Positions 23,386 through 35,554 of a DNA stretch of 64,000 nt are shown here, piece by piece; position 1 is the first letter of the stretch, and every line of letters starts with the position of its first letter. A program made the position numbers and the translations under genes. The DNA lies in the NCBI GenBank assembly GCA_015832175.1, contig WJXW01000015.1, positions 1,539,725-1,603,724 of the forward strand, read 5' to 3'. Below the pieces are notes generated by a model. That model had not been told where the DNA came from. It ran no database searches and saw only the letters and a program-made list of their open reading frames with translations. This stretch comes from Paraphaeosphaeria minitans. Taxonomy: Eukaryota; Ascomycota; Dothideomycetes; Pleosporales; Didymosphaeriaceae.

Positions 23386-23853
23386 TTGGTGAATGGCCGT
23401 AAGTGTCCTTCACCACCTGCTCCGCGACAGAAGCGGAAGCTACCCGTGGGGAGCCCGTGGGAGTACCTCGGAGGGTGGGGGAGCATGTGGTCATCGTTGA
23501 AATCATACGCGCGTACCATGGTTTACGGTCTGATCCTCCCAACCATCATGGACTCGGTGAGATTTAGCCCGCCCCTCCGCCTCCATGCACGACCGATTTC
23601 AGAAGAATGGATCCTTAGTCCTCTTGTCATGACGTTACTCGGTGACTTGATCCTACTCGTGCATTTCGTAACCATCAGCTGTGCGAACGCCCCCCTCAAC
23701 ACCATTTCTGGCTCGTGGTCTTACCTTGAGCCGACGCGCAGGCTTTTGAGATTTAACCATGGAAAGACGCCGTGGTGCCTAGCTCATGGACGCCCTATGT
23801 TAGACGAAGCTGTGAGCTCTGCTTATGCGACAGTGACTGGGTTTCAACGGTGA
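23386..23853 (+). CDS. Hypothetical protein, 155 residues
   Basis: An open frame from ATG at 23386 with a possible hydrophobic helix (SPLVMTLLGDLILLVHFVTI) in its middle. No family match is apparent. It may be a chance frame. Confidence 0.2.
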   Translation: MVNGRKCPSPPAPRQKRKLPVGSPWEYLGGWGSMWSSLKSYARTMVYGLILPTIMDSVRFSPPLRLHARPISEEWILSPLVMTLLGDLILLVHFVTISCANAPLNTISGSWSYLEPTRRLLRFNHGKTPWCLAHGRPMLDEAVSSAYATVTGFQR

Positions 23854-24125
23854 CCAGACGTGAGTCAAGGGTGTGAGACCACAGCATACTTCTCACGAAT
23901 CTCAGAAGGGCAATAAACCATGTGATCAGGCGATACAGGCTTGGCGTATGACGAGAGTGGCGTTGCTGTCGCTTGCTTTCAGCTCACGAACAGCCAGCGC
24001 ACCGTCATTCTTTGTTGCTGTTCTGCAGAATCCTGCGTGGCTGTACATCTCAGGACCTTCGAAGGGTAGATAATTAGTCTGAGGGATTTTTAGGATGTTG
24101 CCTAATCTCGTAGTCAGATAAGACA

Positions 24126-24154
24126 CCCATTGCCTAGCAAAGCTAGGCAATGGG
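24126..24154. repeat. Perfect 12-bp hairpin
   Basis: CCCATTGCCTAG, a five-base loop CAAAG, then CTAGGCAATGGG. The stem is perfect. It lies in a gene-free stretch and could be a terminator-like structure, a cruciform site or the core of a small repeat. CTAGGCAAT also occurs near 23148. Confidence 0.6.
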
Positions 24155-24733
24155 AAAGATTTTCGTTTGGTATTGTGCATAAGGCTCACCTCCTACCTAG
24201 ACGTAATGTTCAGAGACTTTGCCTGGGTCAAGACTATATCTGCATTGTTGTCTATTTACCAGTCGCCGAACTCTTCCCATAAGCCACTTGACAATCGCGC
24301 GCATTACTACACATTGCACTGTGCCTGTCTTACGCTGTCGTTAATCCCTACTTCATACTCTTCGTTCCGAGCGACCAGATGAGCCGGCGAACACTCGCAT
24401 GGTCAGTTGTACAACATGTTTCAAGCCTCACTTCTGAATATATACCAGCAACGAATGCCGCACGAGGAAAGTCAGATGTAACAGAGGACAGCCAAGTTGC
24501 ACTCGATGCTATGAAAATCATATGGCATGTTCCTACCCTAGGCGCTCGAAGGAGTGGGTATATTCCAGTCATGAGGAGAAACAAGACAAGCCTTTTATTA
24601 TTTCGACTCAACCCTCATTTCGTCAAAGCGACACAAAAAATGATTCCTTCACGTCATTCATAGGAAGCAATGCAATGGTATTCATAGAGGCGCAGACGAC
24701 ACGACAAGGCTCATAGCTAACTTTACTTAGTCA

Positions 24734-26202
24734 TTGACTTCGGAACCTCCCAATGCAACTACGAAGGTCAATAAGTCATGCGAGCTCCAACAGAATCCGG
24801 CAGAAACAATTACCTCTCGAACGTTTGTGCAGAGCGTTGCTTCGGGAACTTGGCACGACGGTAATATCATCTCATTCGACCACCGGAATCAGTATGTTCC
24901 TCAGCACGCATTTGGATTTTCCGCGTGGGATCATGGGACCGGCCAAGAATGGGTATGGCATCAGTACCCGGATACCATGATGACTGACGTAAAAAAAATC
25001 CAACCCACGGTATGAATCACAGCATGTGCCAGGATTGACTGACTTCGCTAATATACATAGGATAAACGACCTTGCACCTGAATCCAGCTTGAGGACTAGA
25101 GTATGTCCAGCTGCGTATGCAGACGCACTATCCGAGCATCGACGCGTAACATACTGGGGTCCAGCGATGAATGGTCAACGTCCCCTCCCTAGTACAGGGT
25201 TCAAGAACGGACCCGCCTTGTACCTGGAAAATGATTCGACTAGCAACACTCAACACGTTCAAAGGGGCCCGATCAGCAAGGAGAAGTGTACGGGGCGAAT
25301 CAAACAAGAAATCGCTTCGGGAATGCAGGACTTGATCTTGACTGATGCATCAGCAACTCTTTCTGCAGGACTTTGAAGAGAAGAGCACTTATGCGCTGGC
25401 ACAGGTGCAGACAATGTCTTCGATACTTTGCCTTGAGGCGCAAACTCATGAGTCCCTCAACACCTCGATCAGCGACCTGCGCCTTCGATTAGGGAACACG
25501 ATACCCTGACAACCGTCGAACTAGCCGAACAATTTCGTGGTCTCGCCGCATTACCTAGCCTTGAGCTTAATCATCAATGCAAGTCGCACTTTGATTATCA
25601 AGGCAACTGGGAGGCCCAGTGTCCACAAACAATGGCCGAAGCCGTGCTTGGCCTCTATGCGGGTTCCACCTCCAAGCTCCGATTGCCAGTACTGAATCCA
25701 CCCCTGCAGGAAGCGTGCCCGCTAAGCTACTGTGCGGAAACCAAACCTGATCTAATGATCCCGCCGTGGCCCAGTACAGAGCACCCTGGACCGCAGGCGC
25801 CAGTTGCTTTTAATCCGGTGATACCCCTTGCGCCTTCAGAATTACCTGTCCAAGGATTATCGGTGCAGAGTAGCATCATGCCCAGCTCTGGTTTCCAACG
25901 GACAGGCTACGAGTAACCGCTGTCATCTTTGTCATCCCTGCAGACGCAAATCGATGGAACGCTCGTCGCCGCACGAAGGCTCCCAAAACAGGATCTGCCC
26001 ATATTTAATGCTGAGACTCGATGACGACGTGGAACGAGCGGCAAGGTTGACATACGTGGGGTCAACTGGAGAGACGATCGTCAAGAACAGTCTACAGTAA
26101 TGTTGTGAACAGAGCAAACGCTACAGAAACTCAAGGCCCACTGGAGAAGTACAGTCCGGAGCCAAGGATGGTAACCCGATCGTCCCAGATGGAACCAGAG
26201 CT
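24734..26202 (+). pseudogene. Degraded upstream part of a zinc-finger gene
   Basis: Three protein-like frames in different registers precede the C2H2 exon. They are 24734-25015; 25026-25376; and a third with a coiled-coil-like stretch (EEKSTYALAQVQTMSSILC, near 25380-25440) that shifts by one base near 25495 into the frame running to 25916 (DTLTTVELAEQF...MAEAVLGLY). A 51-nt intron with GTATGA donor and ACATAG acceptor (about 25008-25060) has good geometry but puts the next exon out of frame. The whole is best read as a decayed gene or one whose splicing I cannot resolve. Confidence 0.3.
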
Positions 26203-26574
26203 ATGTTACATCCAAATCGGGGCCGGTGTGAACAGGACTGGAGACGAGCACGAGCGAATCGTGCCAAGCAAGAAAAGTTCCCTTGCCCGTTCTGCACCAG
26301 GTCATTCACGAGGCAGCACGGTCTGCAGCGCCACTTACATAATCACTGGGGGAGCAAAAACTACAGTTGCCCGTTGTGCTGGAAGACGTTCGTCAGGAAC
26401 GACATCTGCGTAGCGCACGTTGCCACACACGTAGAGAAACCGGGTCGCAGCCGCGGAAGGAACAAGAAGTGGCCATTAGCTATGGTTCCAGCGCATATTC
26501 CGACGCAGAAGGTAAGGGATAGAATCTTGCGCCTGTATATTAAGGACATTGAGAGGTACCTAGCAAATCAATGA
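26203..26574 (+). CDS. C2H2 zinc-finger protein, C-terminal exon
   Basis: The frame encodes two adjacent classical zinc fingers. The first is FPCPFCTRSFTRQHGLQRHL plus HNH (C-x2-C-x12-H-x3-H). The second is YSCPLCWKTFVRNDICVAHV plus ATH (C-x2-C-x12-H-x3-H). An Arg/Lys-rich segment (RSRGRNKKWP) and a short helical C terminus (KVRDRILRLYIKDIERYL) follow. Tandem C2H2 fingers usually bind DNA, so a nuclear regulator is likely. The frame stays open upstream of 26203 to about 26098, where a CTACAG or GAACAG acceptor could start the exon. The upstream part of the locus appears broken. Confidence 0.6.
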   Translation: MLHPNRGRCEQDWRRARANRAKQEKFPCPFCTRSFTRQHGLQRHLHNHWGSKNYSCPLCWKTFVRNDICVAHVATHVEKPGRSRGRNKKWPLAMVPAHIPTQKVRDRILRLYIKDIERYLANQ

Positions 26575-27781
26575 GCCATTTCAGTCTTTCCAGGTGTCAG
26601 ATTACACTGTCATGCTCAGGTCTCTTGTCAGATTAAGGTGTCAGAAACTCATGGTCAAAAGGAACGTTAGTAAATAGGACAATCAAAAACCGTACACCCA
26701 TTATTGAGATACTGATCAACGTGACGACCTCATCGTCATTCTATCTAACACCAGGTGAGTTCATAACATCAGGATAGAAGGCGGCGGGGACTAGGAGGTG
26801 CTCATAAATCTCATCTATAAGTACTCTATAGCTGCTCAAAACGGTAGTCAAGGTGTGCCACATGCACGGGGGCAGACGGCGAGCTCTCATGCTTCTATTT
26901 AACGAGTCTTTCAAGGAAAGTAGCGCCTCAACTCGAGATGTCCGCCAAGTTACAGCCTTGCAAAAAAAGTCCGACTTGAGTGGGCCTCAAGTTGAACTCT
27001 TCCGGCCTATGGATGAAGTCCTTGCCCTGTATTCCCCAGGCTATGCACTGATGAGCCTCAACACGCTAAGCGCGGGGTGAATTACTCAATCATCACGTGA
27101 CTAGCATGGCTTGGCGGCAGAATGGGTAGCCCACCAAGATAGAACGATCTCGAGACAACAGAGGGATGCTAGAACTGCGTCAGCTGTATGTAGTCTAGGA
27201 GCTTCTTTCTACAGTTCTCATTCTTCGTTTCATTACGCCGCACCCTCACCTAAAACTAGATCAGCCGTGTGCAATCCCCCTCGGCACACGAGATTTCGCC
27301 GATATCCCAGGGTTATGTTGCCGAAGCTAGCACTTTTACATATGCTATCGTATGCAACACATGCATCATCGCTCTGGCAGGGTCTGTGGAGCTAACGTGC
27401 AAGATGATGCCGATAACGTCTCGCGGGCACACACATTGTAAATGATTCACTCGTACGGCAACTAGCGTTTGGGTCAATTACTTCTGTGTCCTCGGTTCCA
27501 GCCACACGAACTAACAAGAGGCATAAGATCGAGGATTCATTGAGGCACGTCGGACTTCTTAGCTTTATATCAGCTATGAAACACGAAAGCTTCGAGTTCA
27601 CCTGAAGTGAAATAATATAAGTAGACGCTCAATCCACCGACAGTCGCAATTCACTTCTATAGCGCAGCGTTTGCATTGCTAGCCGCCTCAGGTCCCAGTC
27701 CTCTTTCAACGAGGCCGGGCCTAATCTCCGATCACGACGGGTCAAGTTCCACTATAGCCCGCCCTCAGGAAGAAGATCAAA
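26575..27781. other. Intergenic, no gene seen
   Basis: Only short frames without domain features between the zinc-finger exon and the cyclin gene. Confidence 0.4.
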
Positions 27782-28414
27782 ATGGCTGTGTGCCCTTCCC
27801 AAATCCCGGTGTCATCGAGCCTGATCTCTTACCTGGCTCAGCAGAGCGCACAAGCTGTCCCGCTCTGTACGCTCCGAACTCGTGGGACCACACTTCCGTC
27901 AACATTCTACTTCATAGAATCTGTGGTTCGCAATTCTTCTGTTCCGGTACCCACGCTGGTTACGAGCCTGGTCTATCTGCGGCGGTTACAATCACGGTTG
28001 CCTCCCAACAGCAAGTTCATGCCTTCTACCGTCCACAGAGTCTTCCTTGCCGCTCTGATCCTGGCGGCCAAATATCTCAACGATACTTCACCGACAAACA
28101 AAGAATGGGCCAGATATAGCATTGTACCCGGCTACGAACGCTTCGGCTTCCCCATCACTGAAGTAAATTTCATGGAGCGACAGTTACTCGAGATGCTTCA
28201 GTGGGATCTGTGCATTGATTCCGAAGACTTCTACGCCGAGATCTGGCCATTGACGGTGTACCTCAGCATCCAGCGGCCGCTCGATGCAGAAGATCCTGAT
28301 CGGCAGACAAAGTGCAGACGAGTTGCTAAGGTGCAGCAACATCTGAGCCCAGCTCCTGATTCCCAAAGCGGCCTGATCCGACCCAAGTCGAAGCGCAGCC
28401 GAGCACGGAATTGA
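27782..28414 (+). CDS. Pcl-type (Pho85-like) cyclin
   Basis: A single exon of 210 residues. The cyclin box is clear: TLVTSLVYLRRLQSRLP, FMPSTVHRVFLAALILAAKY, LNDTSPTNKEWARY, then FGFPITEVNFMERQLLEML and QWDL. These are hallmark segments of the Pcl1/2-type cyclins that activate Pho85-like cyclin-dependent kinases in fungal cell-cycle and nutrient control (family knowledge). The start is the ATG at 27782; the frame begins close to the cyclin box, so the usual N-terminal extension is short. The C-terminal tail is basic (KSKRSRARN). No break is seen. It is shorter than yeast Pcl1 or Pcl2. Confidence 0.82.
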   Translation: MAVCPSQIPVSSSLISYLAQQSAQAVPLCTLRTRGTTLPSTFYFIESVVRNSSVPVPTLVTSLVYLRRLQSRLPPNSKFMPSTVHRVFLAALILAAKYLNDTSPTNKEWARYSIVPGYERFGFPITEVNFMERQLLEMLQWDLCIDSEDFYAEIWPLTVYLSIQRPLDAEDPDRQTKCRRVAKVQQHLSPAPDSQSGLIRPKSKRSRARN

Positions 28415-30667
28415 GAGCTACCTTGCGGCGGAACCATGCACCCGATGACGACGGCTATCCAGCGCTGAAGCAAATTGCTATCGTTGGTTCTAGGTTGACG
28501 GTCACTGGCAGCGCGCATCAGTGAGGGCCCCCGCCAGTCATGATGCTCCTGCAAGTCTACAAATCCTCTAGAATATCGATATCGCGCTTCTCGAAGGGGC
28601 GCCCGCCTGTCGATGATTTCTCCAGGCTACCCCTTCGCGCTGATATTATGCTACCAATGGGATGGAGGTGTACTGGATGGCATTGTACCTTGGAACTCGA
28701 GCCTTTAATGGCGTAGCGTGCTAAAGATATTTCGGCTCAGTCTCTCTACTTCCAAATCATAGCAGTCTTGTGCTTGCGCTGCGCCTCTTCGTGCTTATCC
28801 CGATGCATAGCGTTATAATCCGCATTTTGCTTGGCATTAGGCTTCGCCTGGTGCGTCAATTTAAGCTTTCATTTAGTTAACTAGCTAGTTAGTTACGCTT
28901 ATCTTGTTGAGTACTCTCCCGCATAGTTAATCCTTGTACTGACGTCATTTGGCAGATGCTCGGTCTGACACGTAACGCTACACATCCGACTTGAAAGGCT
29001 AAGCAGTGTCGGAGTCGCTGCGACAGCGACTCTGGTGACGGTGCTGGACCTGACCGTACTGTTCCATTCGCTAATTGATGATGACAAGGTACACTTGGGT
29101 GATTGCCTTGGGAAAATTAGGATCATAGCAAAGCATTTACGTTCGGTACCTAGTGGGGTAGCTTGAAGTTGCCGCCCGTTGCCGAGGAACCAACCGAACT
29201 GGGGGCTGTGCACTATCCTGCGGAGAGCCACTTAGGAGTGTGACAGCACTTATCGCTATTAATGATTGTCATATCTGACACTAAAATAGTGCGCCAAGAC
29301 TGCTCATGCTGATGCTGAGTGCAAGCAGGTTTCCGCCTTCTGACGCTAGCTGAACAATGCCATGTTGACATTTACGCGCTGCAATGCTACTCTGCGCTTG
29401 CGCGTTACCACACTGCTTACGGTGTGGACCCTAAGTCGGACCCCTCGTGTGTTGATGGATCTTTGATCACACTTGCGTTGCTTCGCTTTAGTGATTTGCA
29501 CGACATGAGGATTGTGACGTCTACAGTAAGCATCTTATAATCCGCGGTTCTACTATGCCGACGCCCGGTGAGGTTGCATTCCACGTTATTGCATGGTCCA
29601 GAGCGGTTTTGCCATTGCTATGTAAAGAGCGTAGGTTTGTGCCGCTGTAGAAAGTCCAGGGCCAACCTGCGCCTCGATACATCGTCCTAGAGCCCGGCCT
29701 GGCTCATCCTAAAGGCCATCTTTCCTGCTTCACTTGCTTCTCACCACCCTTCATTCCAGTGAATCCACAATGTCATCGCAACCACTTCCTCCTTGTCTAG
29801 GACCACCGCCAACGTGGCCACTTCCTCCGACTCCCTCGAAATAGCGATGGTCCATTCTCTTGTCACCTCCTCTGTTAAGGTCTGTAACCGGCTCTGACAC
29901 ACTTTCAGTTCTTCGGCTCCGTTCATTTTGGGCATCATAGATGGGTTTGGGAGGGAGGGTGGCGACAGCATGGAGGAAAAGAGTCGAGAAGAGGTCCAGA
30001 GCGGATCCGTTACTCTTGACCGAATCAAAGGAAATCGTTTCCGCCTTTCAGGCCTTTCCAGAAATTGAATTGAACGTTGCAGATGTTCTGGTCGTTGCCT
30101 ATGCTCGCACCCATTGCGGTGGTTCGCTCCGGCTTTCGTGTGTTTAGATCCGCCAAGACTCGTCGTCTTCGAAAAAGGCACTCGTCAGACTGTATAATTC
30201 ATGTGGATGTTGGTTTCTTTGCCAAGCCGTCGCGATGTTCCTAAGATGATGAGGCGTGTTTATGGAGCAGTCGATCAGATTCATGCGCAAATAGTTTTGC
30301 GTCGCCACCGCCGGGTAATTGGTCATAAGCATAAGAAGAATAATTTACTACAGTTGTGCCTGCTTACGATGCTCAAACAGATCAACGAGCGAGGGCATAG
30401 GGTTGCTTGGGAGTCCATCACCCCCAGCCAGTCCAAACTCTTGCTCACCAATGCCAATCAGCCGAGTCTGACGAACTTATGGAACAGTCAATCTGTATTC
30501 TCTGCACTCTTCTAGTATAATAATGTCTGCCTTATTTGAAATTCTGGTTGAATCACTGCAGCAGTTTCCTATGAATATACTCCACTATCATACGGTTGAA
30601 TCCTAGGACAAGTGCGTATGTTATCATAGTCGTTCTACGCCCGCTCAAGCAGTTGCCGCACTCGAAC
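28415..30667. other. Gene-poor stretch
   Basis: About 2.2 kb with no supported gene. A perfect 9-bp inverted repeat with a 3-base spacer (GAGTCGCTG CGA CAGCGACTC) lies at 29012-29032. A minus-strand frame at 29741-30181 has a helical, acidic second half but no domain and was not called. Confidence 0.4.
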
Positions 30668-31470
30668 ATGCGTATTTTAATGTTGCATGGTAGGCCAGAC
30701 CGGTTGGTGAACGTACTTTCGTCAAGACACCTAATGTATGTCTAGGATATGCCCAGTCAGAGAAGAAGTTCGAGATCAAGACCCGACCGCTGCGCCGCTG
30801 TATAGAAGAGGCATGCGCATCCATATGCCCGGATTCTGTCAACCATGTGGAATATACGTATCCGACGGCTCACATAAGACTCGATCCCTCAGACTTTGTG
30901 GGAGTGGACGCAGAGCCTTCCGAAGACTGCGATACGTGGGGCTGGTGGCTCGATTTGGACGGCTGCCGTGTAGATCTCGAGCCATCTTTGAGAACACTAT
31001 CTGCCGCAGTCGAATCTTCCGGGCCTTTTGATGCTGTGGTAGGCTTCTCTCAGGGAGCTGCTTTGGCTGCGTTGTTTGCTTCATTATGCGAGTGCCAGGC
31101 CCGTCCAGAAAGGCGGAAGGCTCTACAAAAACTGGGCCGGCCGACATCGTGGGCAGTCGCCCAAGGACGCTTGAAGTTCGCCATCTGCATCTCGGGGTTC
31201 TCCCTTGCAAAGGAATTCTATGCCGGTTACTATGAGCCACACATCCAAACACCAGTGCTGCTGGTCGCTGGGGCACTTGATCCTGTTATACCACTGGAAA
31301 GTACTTGCCAGATGTTGGCAGTTTGTGAGGATGATTTCTTTCTTGAACATCATGGCAGCCACTATGTTCCCCGGTTTTGGCCTGTACTGGACAAAATCAA
31401 GGATTACATACAAACTGTCCTTACTGAAAAGGGACCGGAGGACAACAATCCCGCCAGACAGGTAGCGTAG
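30668..31470 (+). CDS. FSH1-family serine hydrolase
   Basis: Exons 30668-30689 and 30746-31470 give 248 residues. The 56-nt intron starts GTAGGC, has a CTAAT branch point and ends TCTAG. Splicing creates the family's characteristic N terminus MRILMLHGYAQSEKKFEIKT. Catalytic elements of the alpha/beta-hydrolase fold are: Ser in GFSQGAALAALFAS, Asp in LDPVIPLE and His in HHGSHYVPR. Fungal FSH1 hydrolases often sit beside polyketide synthases and help process or release the product (for example CitA in citrinin biosynthesis). The neighbours, a reductase domain, a P450 and an O-methyltransferase, fit that context. No lesion is visible, so this may be the only working enzyme left in the cluster. 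Cytosolic; no targeting signal. Confidence 0.88.
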
Positions 31471-32561
31471 CAATCAGGATGTAGAAGTGAAACCGGACTG
31501 CATAGCATCGTAGCAAGCCGTTTTACAAAATTTGTTATCTTCCTATGTGCTAAATATTGTCAAGCTGCATAGAATGCCGCATTCAAGTGTAAGCTTTCAC
31601 GGACAGGTCGGAATCGTAAGAGCAAAGTCCAATAGCAAGGTGGAAGCGGATTTGCATTCATTATTCGCAAGGGCGAGGGCTAGCATCTAATCACTTCCAA
31701 GACAAGTTGGCGGGCCACTCCCGGATGGATAGAGTCCTATTTGGCGTGGATTTGGTGGATACTTCGGCAAGAATAACCAGAGTGCCAGCCAAAGATGTCA
31801 CAGCACCAAAGCGGGGATCTACATCGAGGCATATCCGAGGAAAGTCTGCACAGAGCCCTCGGATGGAGTGAGGCCCTTCAGACATGCACAGGATGACGCG
31901 GCTAGCTCGCAGATGTCGAATGCCACGTGAAAGCGAAGGATGCAACCAAGATCAAGAATCTAGCACACGAGAATACTGGCTACGCGCTCGTATGAGAAAA
32001 AACACTGCTTCCTTCTATGCTTTGGGGCACAACACAGCTTGCAAGTGGTATAGAACCAATAGCAACTTTGCCACAGATGAACACCAGCAGGCAGCAGAAT
32101 AGAGCCATGACGTGTTGACACATAGCAGCGATATCAGCAACGTGAGCGCCTCCGCACATCTCGGAGTCCGACAGCAAGTATACTATGGGGCTTTACTGCT
32201 GAGATGATACTGTAGCTGTACCAAGCGACATCGTGATGACGGTCTACGAATATGCCCAGAGATTAGCGCTCATCGGCACTGCTGCCCTCGGTGATATCTT
32301 CGCGTCTTCCCGGCGATAGGTGATAATCCATTATTCCCCGAGGACACATTTACGTTTTACTGATGATGGTATGGAAAACAGCAAAATCACGCCAAAGTGA
32401 GCCTAACTCGTTCAGTGTTGCTGATTGCCACCTTTGCCATACGTTTGTTCGCGGCTAAGCAGCCGACAGGTTTCGGCGCACTTCTACAGCATTTAAAGTC
32501 TTGCAGTGGACATCGTCGGCATCCAAGTTTCTGTACTGAGAAGGCGATCGTCCGCGCTCCA
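31471..32561. other. Intergenic between hydrolase and reductase relic
   Basis: The rest of a multidomain synthase would be expected here if the reductase relic is the 3' end of a polyketide or peptide synthase gene, but no ketosynthase, acyltransferase, adenylation or carrier-protein motif could be read in any frame. Confidence 0.45.
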
Positions 32562-33801
32562 ATGTCTCTAAACAGGTCGCCGGAGCCTTCCAGGCATGGA
32601 GGATTCCCAAGCGGTCGTGTTGAGGTCACCGACTTCGAGGGAATGCAAGATCTGTTCGCTCGCTATGCTGACTGCCTGCCACCGTCCAAAAAGGAGGCTA
32701 CACCCGCTTGCGGCCGCAAGACGATTGCAATCATCGGTTCGACTGGGTTCCTGGGACCTTACATCGTAGCATCTACTGAAGCTGCACACCGAATCCAGAG
32801 TCTTTTGTCTCAACCGAAGCGCCGACGGTGGACAGAGGACCGTATCAGCGTTAGAGCATGCCACATCCAGCGATATTTCCACAGGCCTTCCCCGACTACG
32901 ATTCCTCGTCGCAGATGTTACGAAACCAGACTTCGGGCTCGACACGGAACAGGCAGCTCGGCTCGCGTCCGAGGTGGTTGAGCTGGTCTTCAATACTTGG
33001 GATACGAACTGGAGCAAGTCGCTCGCGCATTTTGAGCCTTTCTTGAGGGCCGTACGCAACGCCATAGACTTCTGCACTTCGGCCTCGAAGCGTCCCCGCA
33101 TAACCTTCGTCTCCTCCATTTGTTCGGTTGGAGACTGGCCGCTCGTACACCCCGCACGACCGCGAGTGCCAGAGGAAGCCGCATGGGACAATCGCAGCGC
33201 AATGCCACATGGCTACGGGGAGTCGAAATGCATCGCCGAGCAACTCCTCGCGAAAGCACAAGAAGCATCGGGACTCCATGTTAACATCGTGCGCGCGGGT
33301 CAGATCGGCGGACCATCAAGATCGGGGCTCCGCATGTGGCCGCGGCAAGGCTGGGTTTACTCGATACTCAAGGCCTCCAAGAGGCTCGGATACTTTCCGA
33401 TGCACATCCAAGCATTGGATTGGATTCCTGTGGACGCTTTTGCCGAAGGGATAGCCAACAGCACGAATCGCCTGCCTAAGTCTAAGATGGTAGAGGTCTT
33501 CAACATGTTCCATCGAGAGCCAGCCCCTTGGAACGCGCTGTACGAAACACTGCAGCGTAGGTTTAGGCTTTCGCTGAAGACGACCAGTCTTTCGGATTGG
33601 CTGGATAGGGTGGATGGAGGAAAACTGAAGCTGCATGGTTTTCTCAGAGCACTAGGAAATGGCAGAGAGTACAACATGTCCTTCCGGAATGAGAGGGCCA
33701 TGGAAGCATTGCCACGCGTGGTTCCAATCAGCGAAGATCTATTGGCGGAGTGGCTGCAAGGATGGGAGCTTGGACTGCATGACTTGAAGGCTAAAATTTA
33801 G
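32562..33801 (+). pseudogene. Orphan thioester-reductase domain, frameshifted
   Basis: The domain belongs to the NAD(P)H-dependent terminal reductases (NAD_binding_4/male-sterility type) that release chains from fungal PKS and NRPS-like enzymes as aldehydes or alcohols. The Rossmann motif IAIIGSTGFLGPYIVA is in one frame (from ATG 32562). Near 32772 the frame shifts by one base and continues as KLHTESRVFCLNRSADGGQR, then RFLVADVTKPDFGL, VFNTWDTNWSKSL, then the catalytic region with ITFVSSICSVG, Tyr and Lys in HGYGESKCIAEQLL and VRAGQIGG, to a stop at 33801. Everything after the shift is intact. No synthase domains lie upstream, so it is a detached fragment or a stand-alone reductase. A sequencing indel would restore it. 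Confidence 0.72.
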
Positions 33802-34374
33802 GGATGTTCCATCGCAACCCAGCCTACGAAGTATCAATCTATCTCTGTTGCGCCCATGTTTGTCGCCGTACGCTAAACCCGGTCTTGCCTAGAACGCTGG
33901 AATCGTCGTTGGACGATGCTACGCTATTGAGCTGTTCCTTAGTCATGCAACATGCATGTCCACCTCAGATGTACGTGTACACCTGACTTGCTCCTAGGAG
34001 CTTTGCCCGCCCCGCTTGCACGTCCAGGTTTCACACCTTGCGAGGAAGAATTAGTTCGTGGCATGCCAAGCCTATCTCGCTCAGCCAAAGTCTTTTCCCA
34101 GCTCTAGCTTCTGTCAGGCATCAAAAAACTAATTTGGTTGCGCAAGCCTGCGACCAATCAGACAGTAGCCAGTCTGAGTGGCTACGACAGTCTTAGGAAA
34201 GGTCATGCGAAGCGTAACAAGGACGAGCGTGGACGGAGACGGAAATGCTAGCGACTACGGCGCGAGGCGAATAGTGTGAGAAGTTCCCTTGTTCCACGAG
34301 ACATACTATACATTCCTCGGTTGAGGAAAGTCTGTCCCTCATCCCAGCTGGGCTCCTATGACTGGACCAATGCC
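33802..34374. other. Intergenic, no gene seen
   Basis: Between the reductase relic and satellite array C. No coding or RNA feature recognised. Confidence 0.4.
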
Positions 34375-35520
34375 CTAAGTGAGACCACACAAATCTAGAT
34401 AACGCGGATGCTGCTCATGTGACTGATAAGCACCAAGTGGAGACGGCAGAAATCTCGAGAAAGCTATATGCTGCTTACGCTGCTGACACGCACTAAGAGG
34501 CGACACAAGCCTGGATGACGCCAATGCTGATGAAAATCCTGACAAGCACTAATTGGGGACCACACGTATCTTCATGCAAGCTTACTGCTCGGCTGCTGAC
34601 ACGCACGAAGTGGAGACGGAAAACTTTCAATAATGTCATATGCTGCTTACACACACTGAGTGGAGACACGTAAATTCCACGAATCCTTTATGCTCCATGC
34701 TGCTGACGCTTACAGTAGACTAAGTGGAGGCAGAAAATTTTTCAATAGTGCCGTATGCTGCTGACACCCACCATGTGGAGACCCATAGATTCCATGCTCT
34801 ATGATACTTACGCTTACAATGCAGCAAGTGGAGACGGATGAATTTTCAATAGTTAGAGCCGCAAGCTGCTGACATCATGTGGAGATATCTAAAATCCACG
34901 AATGACAATCCTTCCATGCTGCTTACGGTTACTATAGAGCAAGTGGAGACGGAAGAAATTCCGATAGTACCTTATCCTGCTCACACACACGAAGTGGAGA
35001 CTCATAGATTCCACCAATGCCAATTCTTCCATCCTGCTTATGCCTACCGTGCAGCAAGTGGAGAGAAATTTTTTTTTCACTTGCTGACCCTCACCAAGTG
35101 GAGACCCACAGATTCCACGAATGACATTTTTTCCAGGCTTTTTATGCTTACCGTACAGAAAGTGGAGATGTCAAAATTTTCAATAGCCGCATGCTGCTGA
35201 CTCTCACCAAGTGGGGACCATAAGCATTCCATGAATGCCGTTTGTTCCGTGCTGCTGGCGCTTACCGTGCAGCAGGTGGAGACGAACACTTTTCACATGC
35301 TGCTGACACCAGGTGGAGACCCACACATTCCACGAATGCCAATTCTCCCATGCTGATGACGCTTACCGTACATCAGGAAGGCTCGGTGCGCTGATGTTAC
35401 CAATACGCACCAAGTGGGACCACACGAATCCAGATAACGCCGATGCAGATGATACTGCTGACGTGCCCGAAGTGGACGCCCCACCAACTTTTATGCAGCT
35501 TACTGTTGATGCTGTGCCGC
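34375..35520 (+). repeat. Degenerate satellite array C, forward orientation
   Basis: The clearest array of the family. GCAAGTGGAGACGGA-type motifs recur near 34824, 34939 and 35054 (115 bp apart each), then with variants near 35160 and 35272. Between them lies the second half-unit, with ACCAAGTGGAGACCCA and GATTCCACGAATG. The 5' part (34375-34620) and 3' part (35380-35520) carry the diverged flank ACCAAGTGGGACCACACGAATCCAGATAACG, also seen at the start of array B. Confidence 0.8.
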
Positions 35521-35554
35521 ATCGCCGATTATAGCGTGCAAGGTGCCGCGGAGC

